A DNA stretch of 64,000 bases, taken from NCBI RefSeq assembly GCF_003947415.1, contig NZ_QHKL01000005.1, forward strand, positions 83,053 through 147,052, in the 5' to 3' direction. Positions 15,173 through 23,085 of the stretch are shown here, one piece after another; within the stretch, counting starts at the first letter, position 1, and each line of letters starts with the position of its first letter. The notes beneath the pieces were generated by a model. That model worked only from the letters and a program-made list of their open reading frames with translations. It searched no databases and was not told the origin of the DNA. Source of the stretch: Amycolatopsis sp. WAC 01376. GTDB lineage: Bacteria; Actinomycetota; Actinomycetes; Mycobacteriales; Pseudonocardiaceae. The position numbers and the translations under genes are program-made.

Positions 15173-16012
15173 GTGAAGTACGTGTCCCGAGTGCCGCGAC
15201 CGCCGCTGGACGGGCTGATCGACGACCTCTACTACCTGGAGGGTTCGCCGCCGTATGCCCGGCTGACGCTGCCGCCGTCGCCGTCGGCGTTGCTCATCGT
15301 CAACCTCGGGGCGCCGTTCCGCATCCGTGCCGTCACCGACATCGAGACGACCGAGTACGCCGACGGCTGCGTGGTCACCACTCCCACGCGCGCGTGGGAG
15401 TTCGGCTACCCACCCCGGACCCGGTCCGTCGGCGTGCACTTCAAGCCGTGGGGGCCGGCGCCGTTCCTGCCGATGCCCGCGGCCGAGCTGTGTGACCGGC
15501 CGGCGACGGTGGAGCAGGTCTGGGGCAGGCCCGCCGTCACCGAGCTGCGAGATCGGCTGGCCGGCGCGGACGGACCGCACGAGATGCTGACGCTGCTCGA
15601 AGAGGAGCTGATGCGGCGGCTGTGCGAAACCGACGGCCTGGGGCTGGTCCGCCATACGAGCAGCGTCATCGCGGCGGCGGGCGGGGCGGTGGCGATCGGC
15701 GACCTGAGCGAGGCGGCCGGTGTCAGCAGTACTCATCTGGCACGGCGGTTCAAGGAGCTCATCGGCGTCACGCCGAAGCGGCTGGCCCGCACGTACCGCT
15801 TCACCGCCACCGTGTTCGCGATCGACCCCGCCGGACCGGTCGACTGGGGCGACCTCGCCGGTGGCGCGGGCTACTTCGACCAGGCCCACTTCGGCCACGA
15901 GTTCCGGGAGTTCACCGGGCTCACCCCGACCCGGTACCTCGAAGTCCGGCGGCGGTTCCTGCGCGAACACCCCGGCCACACGCTGGACGGCTGGCCGCTG
16001 CCCGCCGATTGA
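15173..16012 (+). CDS. AraC-family regulator with DUF6597-type sensor domain
   Basis: 279 aa from GTG15173 (GTG15167 also possible; neither has a strong ribosome-binding site). N-terminal half is a beta-rich cupin-like sensor: VPRPPLDGLIDDLYYLEG, GYPPRTRSVGVHFKPWGPAP. C-terminal AraC HTH: AIGDLSEAAGVSSTHLARRF, KELIGVTPKRLARTYRF, and second HTH FDQAHFGHEFREFTGLTPTRY. Follows the sigma gene by 29 bp but may have its own promoter. Possible target: the dihydrofolate-reductase-like gene 64 bp downstream. Confidence 0.9.
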   Translation: MKYVSRVPRPPLDGLIDDLYYLEGSPPYARLTLPPSPSALLIVNLGAPFRIRAVTDIETTEYADGCVVTTPTRAWEFGYPPRTRSVGVHFKPWGPAPFLPMPAAELCDRPATVEQVWGRPAVTELRDRLAGADGPHEMLTLLEEELMRRLCETDGLGLVRHTSSVIAAAGGAVAIGDLSEAAGVSSTHLARRFKELIGVTPKRLARTYRFTATVFAIDPAGPVDWGDLAGGAGYFDQAHFGHEFREFTGLTPTRYLEVRRRFLREHPGHTLDGWPLPAD

Positions 16013-16076
16013 TTTCTTACAAGAGCGACAGCTCACGACACGCTAATTTGAGGCTCCCCAAGCAGAGGAGCGCCCC

Positions 16077-16658
16077 GTGGGCAAGGTGGTCATGTACGGC
16101 TCGGTGTCGGTGGACGGCTTCGTCGCGGACGAGAACGACCAGCCGGGGCCGCTGTTCGACTGGTTGTCCGGCGGTGACGTCCCGTTGGACGAGAGCGGCG
16201 CGCTGAAGGTGTCGCAGGCCTCCTACGACCACACCCGCCCGTACTGGGACCAGATCGGGGTGACGATCGCCGGCCGCCACGTCTTCGACCTGACGGACGG
16301 CTGGGACGGGAAGCCACCGAGCGGGATCGATCACGTGGTCGTCGTGACGCACCGGCCGTCGCCCGAGGGCTGGGACCCGGAGGCGCCGTTTCACTTCGTC
16401 GACGGCGTCGAGGCGGCCGTGGCCAAAGCGCGGGAACTCGCGGGTGACCGCTTGGTCGAGGTCGCCGCCGGCGACGTCGGTGGCCAGGCACTTGCCGCGG
16501 GCCTGGTCGACGAGGTGCGCATGGACGTCGTACCCGTGGTGTTCGGGTCCGGAAAGCGCTACTTCGGGTCGGTCGACGCCCAGCATCTGCTGGAGGATCC
16601 CGACGTGGTGATCCAGGGCGGCCGGGTGCTTCACTTGCGCTATCGGGTGCGCCGGTGA
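16077..16658 (+). CDS. Dihydrofolate-reductase/RibD-C family protein
   Basis: 193 aa from GTG16077 with AGAGGAG upstream. VVMYGSVSVDGFVADENDQP is the typical opening; GRHVFDLTDGW, DRLVEVAAGDVGGQALAAGL and VDEVRMDVVPVVFGSGKRYF form the nucleotide-binding fold of the RibD C-terminal/DHFR-like superfamily. These are NADPH-dependent reductases of unknown substrate in actinobacteria. Followed by two hairpins and convergent with the 16882 gene. Confidence 0.88.
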   Translation: MGKVVMYGSVSVDGFVADENDQPGPLFDWLSGGDVPLDESGALKVSQASYDHTRPYWDQIGVTIAGRHVFDLTDGWDGKPPSGIDHVVVVTHRPSPEGWDPEAPFHFVDGVEAAVAKARELAGDRLVEVAAGDVGGQALAAGLVDEVRMDVVPVVFGSGKRYFGSVDAQHLLEDPDVVIQGGRVLHLRYRVRR

Positions 16659-16705
16659 AGGGGGTCGTGAGTGGCGATTCGGGTTAGGGCCAAGGCGGTC
16701 GTGGG

Positions 16706-16764
16706 TATGTCGTGAAGGGCCCCTTTGAGACGTTGAAGGTCTCAAAGGGGCCCTTCACGACATA
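16706..16764. terminator. Long perfect hairpin (26-bp stem, 7-nt loop)
   Basis: Arms 16706-16731 and 16739-16764 are exact reverse complements (TATGTCGTGAAGGGCCCCTT...), loop GTTGAAG. Lies between convergent genes 16077(+) and 16882(-), so it can terminate from both sides. An unpaired decayed GGTCGTGAGTGGCGATTCGG segment sits just before it (16663-16690). Confidence 0.75.
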
Positions 16765-16814
16765 GGAGCGCGACGCCGGACCGCCGGAAGCACTGTACGA
16801 GCCGCCCGCTGGGT

Positions 16815-16862
16815 GGTCGTGAGTGTTTCGGGTCGTTAGAACGACACATAACACTCACGACC
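16815..16862. terminator. Two-part hairpin, GTCGTGAGTG family
   Basis: Outer arms GGTCGTGAGTGTT (16815-16827) and AACACTCACGACC (16850-16862), 13 bp; inner arms GTCGTT and AACGAC (16832-16837, 16840-16845). Second hairpin in the same convergent gap; the outer arm sequence reappears in the hairpin at 48255. Confidence 0.65.
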
Positions 16863-16881
16863 CCTGTCGCGTACTCAACCC

Positions 16882-17211
16882 TCAAGCCGGCTTGAGCGGA
16901 TCGTGCCCGATCGACATCAGCTTGTGCCGCCAGTGCGCCTCGCCCGCGACCGGTTCCAGATCGTCGCGTCGCTCGTCCGTGACCCGCTGGACGACCGAGC
17001 GCATCACCCGTTCGTCGTCGGCGGTGAGGTCGGTCCTGCGCTTGCCGAGGATGCCGAGCACATGCCGTCCGGTCGGGGTGCCCGCCTGGTCCGGCAGTGC
17101 TTCGTCCTCGGGGTCGGCCGACCGCGTGCGCAACCAGTCGGCCAGTTCCCGCGAAGTCATGTTGACCACGCGGTGGAATTCTTCCCACAGTTCGTCTTCG
17201 ATCTCGTGCAC
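16882..17211 (-). CDS. DUF3140 family protein
   Basis: 109 aa from GTG17211, chosen because AGGAGG (17219-17224) lies 7 nt upstream; an ATG at 17232 would put the ribosome-binding site inside the gene. Contains ELWEEFHRVVNMTSRELADW and the C-terminal HKLMSIGHDP, signatures of DUF3140, a small soluble actinobacterial family often found beside stress genes. Function unknown. Neighbours on the same strand are the 17244 membrane protein and the 17797 SRPBCC gene. Confidence 0.88.
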   Translation of the reverse strand: MHEIEDELWEEFHRVVNMTSRELADWLRTRSADPEDEALPDQAGTPTGRHVLGILGKRRTDLTADDERVMRSVVQRVTDERRDDLEPVAGEAHWRHKLMSIGHDPLKPA

Positions 17212-17243
17212 GGCGAAACCTCCTGCCAGCACTCGACTTTCTA

Positions 17244-17702
17244 CTACGTCGTGTACGGCGCCCGCTGTTCGATGGACGGGCTCGCGGCCGGGTAACGGCC
17301 GTCCTGGCCGGGCACCGGCGTCACCGTCGTGCCCTGTTGCTCGGGCTCGACGCGCTTCGGCCGGTTGATGACCGCTTCGGCCTCCTGCTCACCACGGATC
17401 CGCGAAAGCACGCTGAGCGTGATCGCGTGCGCGACGGCCAGGACCAGCAGCAGAACGCCCAGCCTGCCCACCACACCCGGAAGGTCGCTGCCCCCGATGT
17501 CGACGGTCGACAGCAGCGCCAGAACACCCAAGGTCGCGAGATGGAACAACACCGTGACGAGCCACGTCATGGACGCGCCCGCGGCCGGGTCGCCGTGGGA
17601 ACCTCGCAGGTAGCGCTTACCGCTCTGGTAGATGATCAGACCGTCGAGCATGACCAGAGCCACCCCGATGACGAGGAAGGCCACGTATGCGTTGGTAGTC
17701 AT
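17244..17702 (-). CDS. Small membrane protein with three helices
   Basis: 152 aa. Helices: AYVAFLVIGVALVMLDGLIIY, SMTWLVTVLFHLATLGVLALL and VVGRLGVLLLVLAVAHAITLS; then a charged tail (RGEQEAEAVINRPKRVEP) presumably in the cytoplasm. Not a named family I recognise. A SigB/SigF-type promoter (ATACCC/AAAC on the plus strand, 17740-17765) points to it with a 16-nt spacer, so stress expression is likely. The start ATG17702 has GAAGGGAGC upstream. Confidence 0.8.
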   Translation of the reverse strand: MTTNAYVAFLVIGVALVMLDGLIIYQSGKRYLRGSHGDPAAGASMTWLVTVLFHLATLGVLALLSTVDIGGSDLPGVVGRLGVLLLVLAVAHAITLSVLSRIRGEQEAEAVINRPKRVEPEQQGTTVTPVPGQDGRYPAASPSIEQRAPYTT

Positions 17703-17739
17703 GCCGGAACGCTCCCTTCGTAATGGACTCGCCCATGAG

Positions 17740-17765
17740 ATACCCGGGACCTCCCCCGCGAAAAC
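17740..17765 (-). promoter_or_regulatory. SigB/SigF-type promoter for 17702 gene
   Basis: On the minus strand GTTT (17765-17762), 16-nt spacer, GGGTAT (17745-17740), 37 nt from the start codon. The -10 hexamer overlaps one arm of a hairpin (17742-17756). Confidence 0.6.
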
Positions 17766-17791
17766 GCCGTCTTCCAGGGGAGGTCCCGGGT
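17742..17791. terminator. Hairpin after SRPBCC gene
   Basis: Arms ACCCGGGACCTCCCC (17742-17756) and GGGGAGGTCCCGGGT (17777-17791), 15 bp perfect, 20-nt loop. Five bases after the stop of the minus-strand SRPBCC gene; the distal arm merges with the next promoter. Confidence 0.6.
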
Positions 17792-17796
17792 CGTCG

Positions 17797-18258
17797 TCAG
17801 CTGCCGGGGCGGTCCACGTCGCCGCGCCACGCGCCGGACTCGCGGCCGCGGCTCTCGATGAACTCCTTGAACCGCTTCATGTCGCCCTTGACCCGGCGGT
17901 CGAGCACGCCGAGTTTGTCGGCGACGTTCTCGGCGAAGCCCTCCGGGTCGATCTCCATCTGAGCCGTGACACGGGTCTTGTTGTCGTCAAGGCGATGGAA
18001 GGTGATGACGCCCGCGTGGTCGGGACCGGAGTCCGACGTCCACGCGACGCGCTCGTCGGGATGTTGTTCGGTGATGGTCGCGTCGAATTCCCGGCTCACC
18101 CCACCGAACTTGGTCACCCAGTGGGTATGCGTGGCGTCGATCTGGCGGATCTCCTCGACACCTTCCATGAACTGGGGGAAGCTCTCGAACTGGGTCCACT
18201 GGTTGTACGCGGTCTTCACCGGGACTTGGACGTCCACCATTTCGGTGATCGTGCTCAT
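17797..18258 (-). CDS. SRPBCC (polyketide-cyclase-like) family protein
   Basis: 153 aa from ATG18258 with ACAGGAGGATGC upstream. START/SRPBCC fold of the YndB/PYR-like sort: VDVQVPVKTAYNQWTQFESF, PQFMEGVEEIRQIDATHTHW, GVITFHRLDDNKTRVTAQME. This cyclase/dehydrase-like subgroup is common in actinobacterial stress clusters. No signal peptide. Divergent from the holin-like operon, with SigB/SigF-type -10 elements on both strands of the 135-bp gap. Confidence 0.9.
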   Translation of the reverse strand: MSTITEMVDVQVPVKTAYNQWTQFESFPQFMEGVEEIRQIDATHTHWVTKFGGVSREFDATITEQHPDERVAWTSDSGPDHAGVITFHRLDDNKTRVTAQMEIDPEGFAENVADKLGVLDRRVKGDMKRFKEFIESRGRESGAWRGDVDRPGS

Positions 18259-18302
18259 GCATCCTCCTGTCGGTTCGGTCTTTTCGAGCCGGCACTCCCC
18301 GG

Positions 18303-18328
18303 CTACCCGGCGCTCAGCGGGGCGAAAC
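18303..18328 (-). promoter_or_regulatory. SigB/SigF-type promoter for 18258 gene
   Basis: Minus strand GTTT (18328-18325), 16-nt spacer, GGGTAG (18308-18303), 44 nt before the start. A plus-strand GGGTAC at 18356-18361 could serve the divergent 18394 operon, but its -35 is weak. Confidence 0.6.
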
Positions 18329-18393
18329 ACGCCGTGATTGACCGACCGGTAGCCCGGGTACCCGGCTGGCAGAACGCTCCGAGGAGGTGCTCC

Positions 18394-18807
18394 ATGATCG
18401 AAGAAACCCACCGGAAGCCGTCCGGGGAGAAGTCGGTCGGCGAACTGGTTTCCGACCTGAGCGACGAGGTCAAGCACCTGGTCCGCGACGAAATGCGACT
18501 CGCCGTTTTCGAGTTGCAGAAGAAAGGGAAGAAAATGGGGACAGGCGCCGGATTGTTCGGTGCCGCCGGCATTTTCGCGCTCTTCGGCCTCGCGACCCTG
18601 ATCGCCGCTGCCGTGCTCGCGCTCGCCCTGGTCATGCCCGCGTGGCTGGCGGCCGTGGTGACCGGTGCGGCGCTGCTGCTGATCGGCGGCATTTCCGCCC
18701 TCATCGGCAAGAAGGAGGTCACGAGCGGGACCCCGCCGGTGCCGGAAGAGGCCATCGCGGGTGTCCGCGAGGACGTCGACACCGTCAAGCAAGGAGTGCG
18801 CTCATGA
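18394..18807 (+). CDS. Phage-holin-3_6-like (YqjE/DUF1469) membrane protein
   Basis: 137 aa from ATG18394 with GAGGAGG upstream. Soluble amphipathic N-terminus (SVGELVSDLSDEVKHLVRDE), then two helices: GLFGAAGIFALFGLATLIAA and AWLAAVVTGAALLLIGGISA. The pattern is the actinobacterial holin-superfamily III protein, not a phage lysis gene. First of three overlapping genes (ATGA, GTGA junctions) that encode small membrane proteins with DUF3618 and DUF4235, a recurrent actinobacterial trio thought to act at the envelope under stress. Confidence 0.9.
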   Translation: MIEETHRKPSGEKSVGELVSDLSDEVKHLVRDEMRLAVFELQKKGKKMGTGAGLFGAAGIFALFGLATLIAAAVLALALVMPAWLAAVVTGAALLLIGGISALIGKKEVTSGTPPVPEEAIAGVREDVDTVKQGVRS

Positions 18808-19109
18808 ACGATTTCCCCAAGAACGCGGAAGAAGCCCGCGCGGATCGCGACGTGACCCGCGAGGAGCTCACCGAGACGCTCGACGCGCTCGGCCGGAAAC
18901 TGGACGTCAAATCGAGGGTGAACGACAACCTCGACACCAAGGTCGACGAGGCGAGCGCCGCCATCTCCGACAAGGTCTCCGAGCCCGCGGCGGAGAAGTT
19001 CCGTCAGGGCACCGAAGTCGTCCGCGCGAATCCCCTGCCGATCTTCGCGGGCGTTCTCGCACTGCTCGTGACGATCCGGCTGATCATGCGAAAGAGGTCT
19101 TCGTCGTGA
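18804..19109 (+). CDS. DUF3618 membrane-anchored protein
   Basis: 101 aa. N-terminal ADRDVTREELTETLDALGRK is the DUF3618 motif (R-x2-L-x3-L-x2-L); a coiled, charged middle (VKSRVNDNLDTKVDEASAAI) and one C-terminal helix NPLPIFAGVLALLVTIRLIM followed by RKRSSS. Single-pass inner-membrane protein resembling E. coli ElaB/YqjD, which bind ribosomes to the membrane; that role here is only inference. ATG overlaps the previous stop. Confidence 0.9.
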   Translation: MNDFPKNAEEARADRDVTREELTETLDALGRKLDVKSRVNDNLDTKVDEASAAISDKVSEPAAEKFRQGTEVVRANPLPIFAGVLALLVTIRLIMRKRSSS

Positions 19110-19372
19110 ACAAGGTTCTCTACAAGCCGTTGAGCATGGTCGTCAGCGCCGCGGGCGGGATACTCGCCGGGATCGCGTTCAGGCAGATCTGGAAACGCGT
19201 GAGCGGCGAGGAAGAAGCGCCGGACGCCACGGACCGCGACTTCACCTGGACACAGGTGATCGTCGCGGCCGCCGCGCAGGGCGCGATCTTCGGCGCGGTC
19301 AAGGCCGCCACCGAACGGGCGGGCGCGGTCGGCTACCGCAAGGCGACCGGCGACTGGCCCACGGAGGACTGA
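19106..19372 (+). CDS. DUF4235 membrane protein
   Basis: 88 aa from GTG19106 overlapping the previous stop. KPLSMVVSAAGGILAGIAFRQIW then TWTQVIVAAAAQGAIFGAVKAATERAG: two glycine-rich helices typical of DUF4235. Ends in GYRKATGDWPTED. Third gene of the holin-like/DUF3618/DUF4235 trio; followed 2 bp later by the NDH-2-like flavoprotein gene, so the four are probably one transcript. Confidence 0.9.
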   Translation: MNKVLYKPLSMVVSAAGGILAGIAFRQIWKRVSGEEEAPDATDRDFTWTQVIVAAAAQGAIFGAVKAATERAGAVGYRKATGDWPTED

Positions 19373-19374
19373 CG

Positions 19375-20670
19375 ATGCGCGTGGTGGTCATCGGAGGCGG
19401 GTTCGCCGGCTACAACGCGGCCAAAACCCTCCTCAAGTCGGTCGGCGACGACACGGAGATCGTCGTGCTGAACCCGACCGACTATTTCCTCTATCTCCCC
19501 CTCCTGCCCGAAGTCGCCGCCGGAATCCTTGAGCCACGACGGATTTCGGTGTCCATCCCCGGCACGTTGCGCGGTGTGCGGCTGGTGCTCGGCACCGCCA
19601 AATCCGTCGACTTCGACGGCCGCAGCGTGAGTTACGTCGACCCCGAGGACCGCGAACACTCCCTCGGCTACGACCGTCTCGTGCTCGCCGCGGGCAGCGT
19701 CAACAAGCTGCTGCCGATCCCCGGCGTGCCCGAGTACGCCCACGGCTTCCGTGGTCTGCCCGAGGCTCTCTATCTGCGGGACCACATCACCCGCCAGATA
19801 GAACTCGCCGCTTCCGCGAAAGATCCGGCAGAACGCGACGCGCGCTGCACGTTCGTCGTGGTCGGCGCCGGCTACACCGGCACGGAGGTCGCCGCGCAGG
19901 GGCCGGCGTTCACCGCCGCGCTCGCCGCCAGGCACCCCGAACTGAAGGATCAGAAGATCCGCTGGCTGCTGCTGGACCTCGCCGAACGTGTCCTGCCGGA
20001 ACTCGACCGGCGCCTCGGCGACACCGCCGACCAGGTGCTGCGGGAACGCGACGTCGAGGTGCTGATGAAGACCTCGATCGACAATGCCGGCGAAAACGGG
20101 GTCACGCTGACCTCCGGTGAATCCGTGCCGACGCACACCCTCGTATGGTGCGTCGGGGTCCGGCCGGATCCGCTGATCGAGGATCTGGGGTTGAAGACGG
20201 CCAAGGGCAGGCTCGTCGTGACAGCGCAGCTGAACGTCCCCGGACGACGTGACGTCTACGCGTGCGGAGACGCGGCCGCCGTCCCCGACCTGACCAGGCC
20301 CGGGGAATACACGCCGATGACGGCACAACACGCCGAACGGCAGGGCAAACTCGCCGGGCGGAACGTGGCCGCGTCGCTCGGGCACGGTTCGCACGGCACC
20401 TACCGGCACCACGATCTCGGTTTCGTCGTCGACCTCGGCGCCCGCCAGGCCGCGGCGAATCCCTTGCACATCCCGCTTTCCGGATTCGCCGCCAAGGCGG
20501 TCACCCGCGGCTACCATCTGCTGGCCATGCCGGGCAACCGGCTGCGCACCGCCACCGACTGGGCGCTCGACGCGGTGACGAAGCGGCAGACAGTCCAATT
20601 AGGACTCGTACGATCGGGTTCGGTGCCGCTGGACACCGATTCCCCCGAACTCCCCCGCACGAACTGCTAG
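19375..20670 (+). CDS. NDH-2-like NAD(P)/FAD-dependent oxidoreductase
   Basis: 431 aa. FAD-binding VVIGGGFAGYNAAKTL at the N-terminus; NAD-binding VVVGAGYTGTEVAAQG near residue 165; second FAD motif DVYACGDAAAVP near 300; the quinone-site-like EYTPMTAQHAERQGKLAGRN. C-terminal helix segment GFAAKAVTRGYHLLAMPGNR resembles the amphipathic membrane-association region of type II NADH dehydrogenases. Probably transfers electrons from NAD(P)H to a quinone or another acceptor. Follows the DUF4235 gene by 2 bp. GAGVxGxE motifs intact. Confidence 0.88.
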   Translation: MRVVVIGGGFAGYNAAKTLLKSVGDDTEIVVLNPTDYFLYLPLLPEVAAGILEPRRISVSIPGTLRGVRLVLGTAKSVDFDGRSVSYVDPEDREHSLGYDRLVLAAGSVNKLLPIPGVPEYAHGFRGLPEALYLRDHITRQIELAASAKDPAERDARCTFVVVGAGYTGTEVAAQGPAFTAALAARHPELKDQKIRWLLLDLAERVLPELDRRLGDTADQVLRERDVEVLMKTSIDNAGENGVTLTSGESVPTHTLVWCVGVRPDPLIEDLGLKTAKGRLVVTAQLNVPGRRDVYACGDAAAVPDLTRPGEYTPMTAQHAERQGKLAGRNVAASLGHGSHGTYRHHDLGFVVDLGARQAAANPLHIPLSGFAAKAVTRGYHLLAMPGNRLRTATDWALDAVTKRQTVQLGLVRSGSVPLDTDSPELPRTNC

Positions 20671-20683
20671 AGGAGAGACGACC

Positions 20684-21184
20684 ATGACCGCCGAAACCGA
20701 TCCCGTCCGCGCCGAAGGCCCCTCGGTGGTCACCGATGGCGACGACGGGGCGAAGCTCCTGGTCCTCGATCCTGCGGGCGAGGGCAAGAACGGCGAGCTC
20801 CCCGCGACGTGGCGGCCGCTCGCGGCCCAGCGTCAGGTGATCTGGTGCAGGCTGCCTGTCGACGGCGCGCTCACCCAGGCCGAAGACGTACTCGGGGACG
20901 CGGAACCCGGCGGCCCTCCGATCGACGTCGTGGCCTCCGGCGAGGCAGCGGGAGACGCGCTCCGGCTGGCCGAGCGGCACCCGGGCGCCGCGTCCCATGT
21001 CCTGCTGATCGACCCGGTGCCGGACGAGTCCTCCGAACTGGCCGAGCGGGTGCGGTCCGCCGGCACCGCGGTGGCCGTCCTCCCCCACAGCACCGGTGAG
21101 CCGTACAACCGGGTGCCGCCGCCGCTGCCCCTCGGGCATCCGGACGTCGTCGCGGGGATCAGCAAGATCCTCGAGGACGTTTAG
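20684..21184 (+). CDS. Degenerate alpha/beta-hydrolase-like protein
   Basis: 166 aa, soluble. AKLLVLDPAGEGKNGELPAT and VDVVASGEAAGDALRLAERH then PGAASHVLLIDPVPDE follow alpha/beta-hydrolase topology, with ASGEAAG at the nucleophile elbow: the Gly-x-Ser-x-Gly is not intact, so it is probably not an active serine hydrolase. AGAGGAGAG precedes ATG20684. Between the flavoprotein and TPP-enzyme genes on the same strand (13 and 29 bp gaps). Function unknown. Confidence 0.7.
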   Translation: MTAETDPVRAEGPSVVTDGDDGAKLLVLDPAGEGKNGELPATWRPLAAQRQVIWCRLPVDGALTQAEDVLGDAEPGGPPIDVVASGEAAGDALRLAERHPGAASHVLLIDPVPDESSELAERVRSAGTAVAVLPHSTGEPYNRVPPPLPLGHPDVVAGISKILEDV

Positions 21185-21204
21185 CCGCCGGAGGGCGGCG
21201 GTAT
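21179..21204 (+). promoter_or_regulatory. Possible SigB/SigF-type promoter for the TPP-enzyme gene
   Basis: GTTT (21179-21182), 16-nt spacer, CGGTAT (21199-21204), 9 nt before ATG21214; one mismatch to GGGTAT. The -35 overlaps the stop codon of the preceding gene. Very short leader. Confidence 0.4.
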
Positions 21205-21213
21205 CCGGCGACC

Positions 21214-23004
21214 ATGAGCGAAACCGTTGCGGACCATGTTCTGACCAGGCTGCGCGAATGGGACGTGGAGCAGGTCTTCGCCTATCCCGGGGACGGGATC
21301 AACGGGCTGGTGAGCGCGTTCGGCGCGGCGAAGAACGAACCTCGCTTCGTGCAGACGCGCCACGAAGAGATGGCGGCGTTCGCGGCCGTCGGGTACGCGA
21401 AACTCAGCGGGCGGCCCGGTGTCTGCATGGCGACGTCCGGCCCGGGGGCGATCCACCTGCTCAACGGTCTCTACGACGCCAAACTCGACCACGTGCCGGT
21501 GGTGGCGATCGTCGGGCAGACGGCGCGCAGCGCGATGGGCGGCAGTTACCAGCAGGAGGTGGATCTCCAGGCACTGTTCAAGGACGTCGCGAGTGAGTAC
21601 CTCGTCGAGGTGAACGTCCCCGAACAGCTGCCGAACGCGCTCGACCGCGCCCTCCGCACGGCCATCGCGCAGCGCGCGCCCACGGCGCTGATCATCCCGG
21701 CGGATCTGCAGGAGGAGCCCTACCACCCGCCGCAGCACGAGTTCAAGCACGTGCCGTCCTCACCGCCCGACCATCCGCGGGCCAGCGTCATCCCGCCTTC
21801 GGAGGAGGTCGCCCGCGCCGCGGAGGTGCTGAACGCGGGTGAGAAGGTCGCGATCCTGGTCGGGCAGGGCGCGCGCAACGCCGTCACCGAACTCCGCGAA
21901 GTCGCCGGACTCACCGGCGCCGGGGTGGCGAAAGCGTTGCTGGGCAAGGATGTCCTGCCCGACGATCTGCCGTACGTCACCGGCTCGATCGGCCTGCTCG
22001 GCACGCGGCCGACGTACGAGATGATGCGGGACTGCGACACGTTGCTGATCGTCGGCTCGAATATGCCGTACGCCCAGTTCCTGCCGGAATTCGGCCAGGC
22101 CCGCGCCGTCCAGATCGACATCGATCCCCGGTTCCTCGGGCTGCGCTACCCGACCGAGGTCAACCTGCTCGGCGACGCGAAGGGCACCCTGCAACAGCTG
22201 ATTCCGTTGCTGGAGCGCAAAACCGGCCGTGGCTGGCGGGAAAAGATCGAGAAGAACGCCGGCGACTGGCACGAGACGGTGACCCGCCAGGCGATGCTGG
22301 AGGCGGATCCGGTCAACCCGATGCGGATCGTGCACGAACTGTCCGAGCGGATTCCCGAAGACGCCATCGTCACCGCCGACTCCGGTTCGGCCACCAACTG
22401 GTACGCCAGGAATCTCCGGATGCGCGGCCGGATGCGGGGCACGCTTTCCGGGACCCTCGCGACGATGGGATCCGGCGTCCCCTACGCGATCGGCGCGAAG
22501 TTCGCCCATCCCGACCGGCCGGTGATCGCCTTGGTCGGCGACGGCGCGATGCAGATGAACGGGATGGCGGAACTGCTGACCATCGCCCGGTACCGCGAAC
22601 TGTGGTCCGATCAGCGATGCGTCATCTGCGTGTTCCACAACGGCGATCTGAACCAGGTCACGTGGGAACTGCGGGCCATGGGCGGCTCGCCGAAGTTCGA
22701 GCCGTCGCAGAGCCTGCCGGAAGTGTCCTATTCGGACTTCGCCCTCGAGGTCGGCCTCGGCGGGATCGCCGTCGACGATCCCGCCATGCTCGGCGAAGCG
22801 TGGGACGTCGCGCTGTCGGCCAATGTGCCGACCGTGCTCGACGTCCGCTGCGATCCCGAAGTGCCGCCGATCCCGCCGCACGCCACCATCGAGCAGATGA
22901 AGTCGATGACCGAAGCGGTCCTCAAGGGCGAACCCGACGCCTGGCACATGGTGACGCAGGGGATCAAGACGAAGATGCAGGAACTGCTGCCTTCGCGCCG
23001 CTGA
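21214..23004 (+). CDS. Thiamine-pyrophosphate enzyme, pyruvate-oxidase/acetolactate-synthase family
   Basis: 596 aa with all three domains. N-terminal Pyr domain: VEQVFAYPGDGINGLVSAFG, catalytic Glu in RHEEMAAFAAVGYAKL, and GVCMATSGPGAIHLLNGLYD. Central domain: GEKVAILVGQGARNAV. C-terminal PP domain: VIALVGDGAMQMNGMAELLT, the GDG-x24-NN TPP motif (here closing with FHNGDLNQ). Closest in pattern to pyruvate oxidase/dehydrogenase (PoxB)-like proteins in actinobacterial stress regions rather than biosynthetic IlvB. Would convert pyruvate to acetate/CO2 or a related reaction. FAD binding cannot be judged. Confidence 0.88.
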   Translation: MSETVADHVLTRLREWDVEQVFAYPGDGINGLVSAFGAAKNEPRFVQTRHEEMAAFAAVGYAKLSGRPGVCMATSGPGAIHLLNGLYDAKLDHVPVVAIVGQTARSAMGGSYQQEVDLQALFKDVASEYLVEVNVPEQLPNALDRALRTAIAQRAPTALIIPADLQEEPYHPPQHEFKHVPSSPPDHPRASVIPPSEEVARAAEVLNAGEKVAILVGQGARNAVTELREVAGLTGAGVAKALLGKDVLPDDLPYVTGSIGLLGTRPTYEMMRDCDTLLIVGSNMPYAQFLPEFGQARAVQIDIDPRFLGLRYPTEVNLLGDAKGTLQQLIPLLERKTGRGWREKIEKNAGDWHETVTRQAMLEADPVNPMRIVHELSERIPEDAIVTADSGSATNWYARNLRMRGRMRGTLSGTLATMGSGVPYAIGAKFAHPDRPVIALVGDGAMQMNGMAELLTIARYRELWSDQRCVICVFHNGDLNQVTWELRAMGGSPKFEPSQSLPEVSYSDFALEVGLGGIAVDDPAMLGEAWDVALSANVPTVLDVRCDPEVPPIPPHATIEQMKSMTEAVLKGEPDAWHMVTQGIKTKMQELLPSRR

Positions 23005-23006
23005 GA

Positions 23007-23065
23007 GATGTCATGAAAGGGTCGTTCAGGACATTTTTCGTCCTGAACGACCCTTTCATGACATC
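23007..23065. terminator. Long perfect hairpin (26-bp stem, 7-nt loop)
   Basis: Arms 23007-23032 and 23040-23065 are exact reverse complements (GATGTCATGAAAGGGTCGTT...), loop ATTTTTC. Starts 2 nt after the TPP-gene stop and ends 20 nt before the convergent SDR stop, so it can terminate both. Confidence 0.8.
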
Positions 23066-23085
23066 CGGGACGACCTCGGCAAGCC

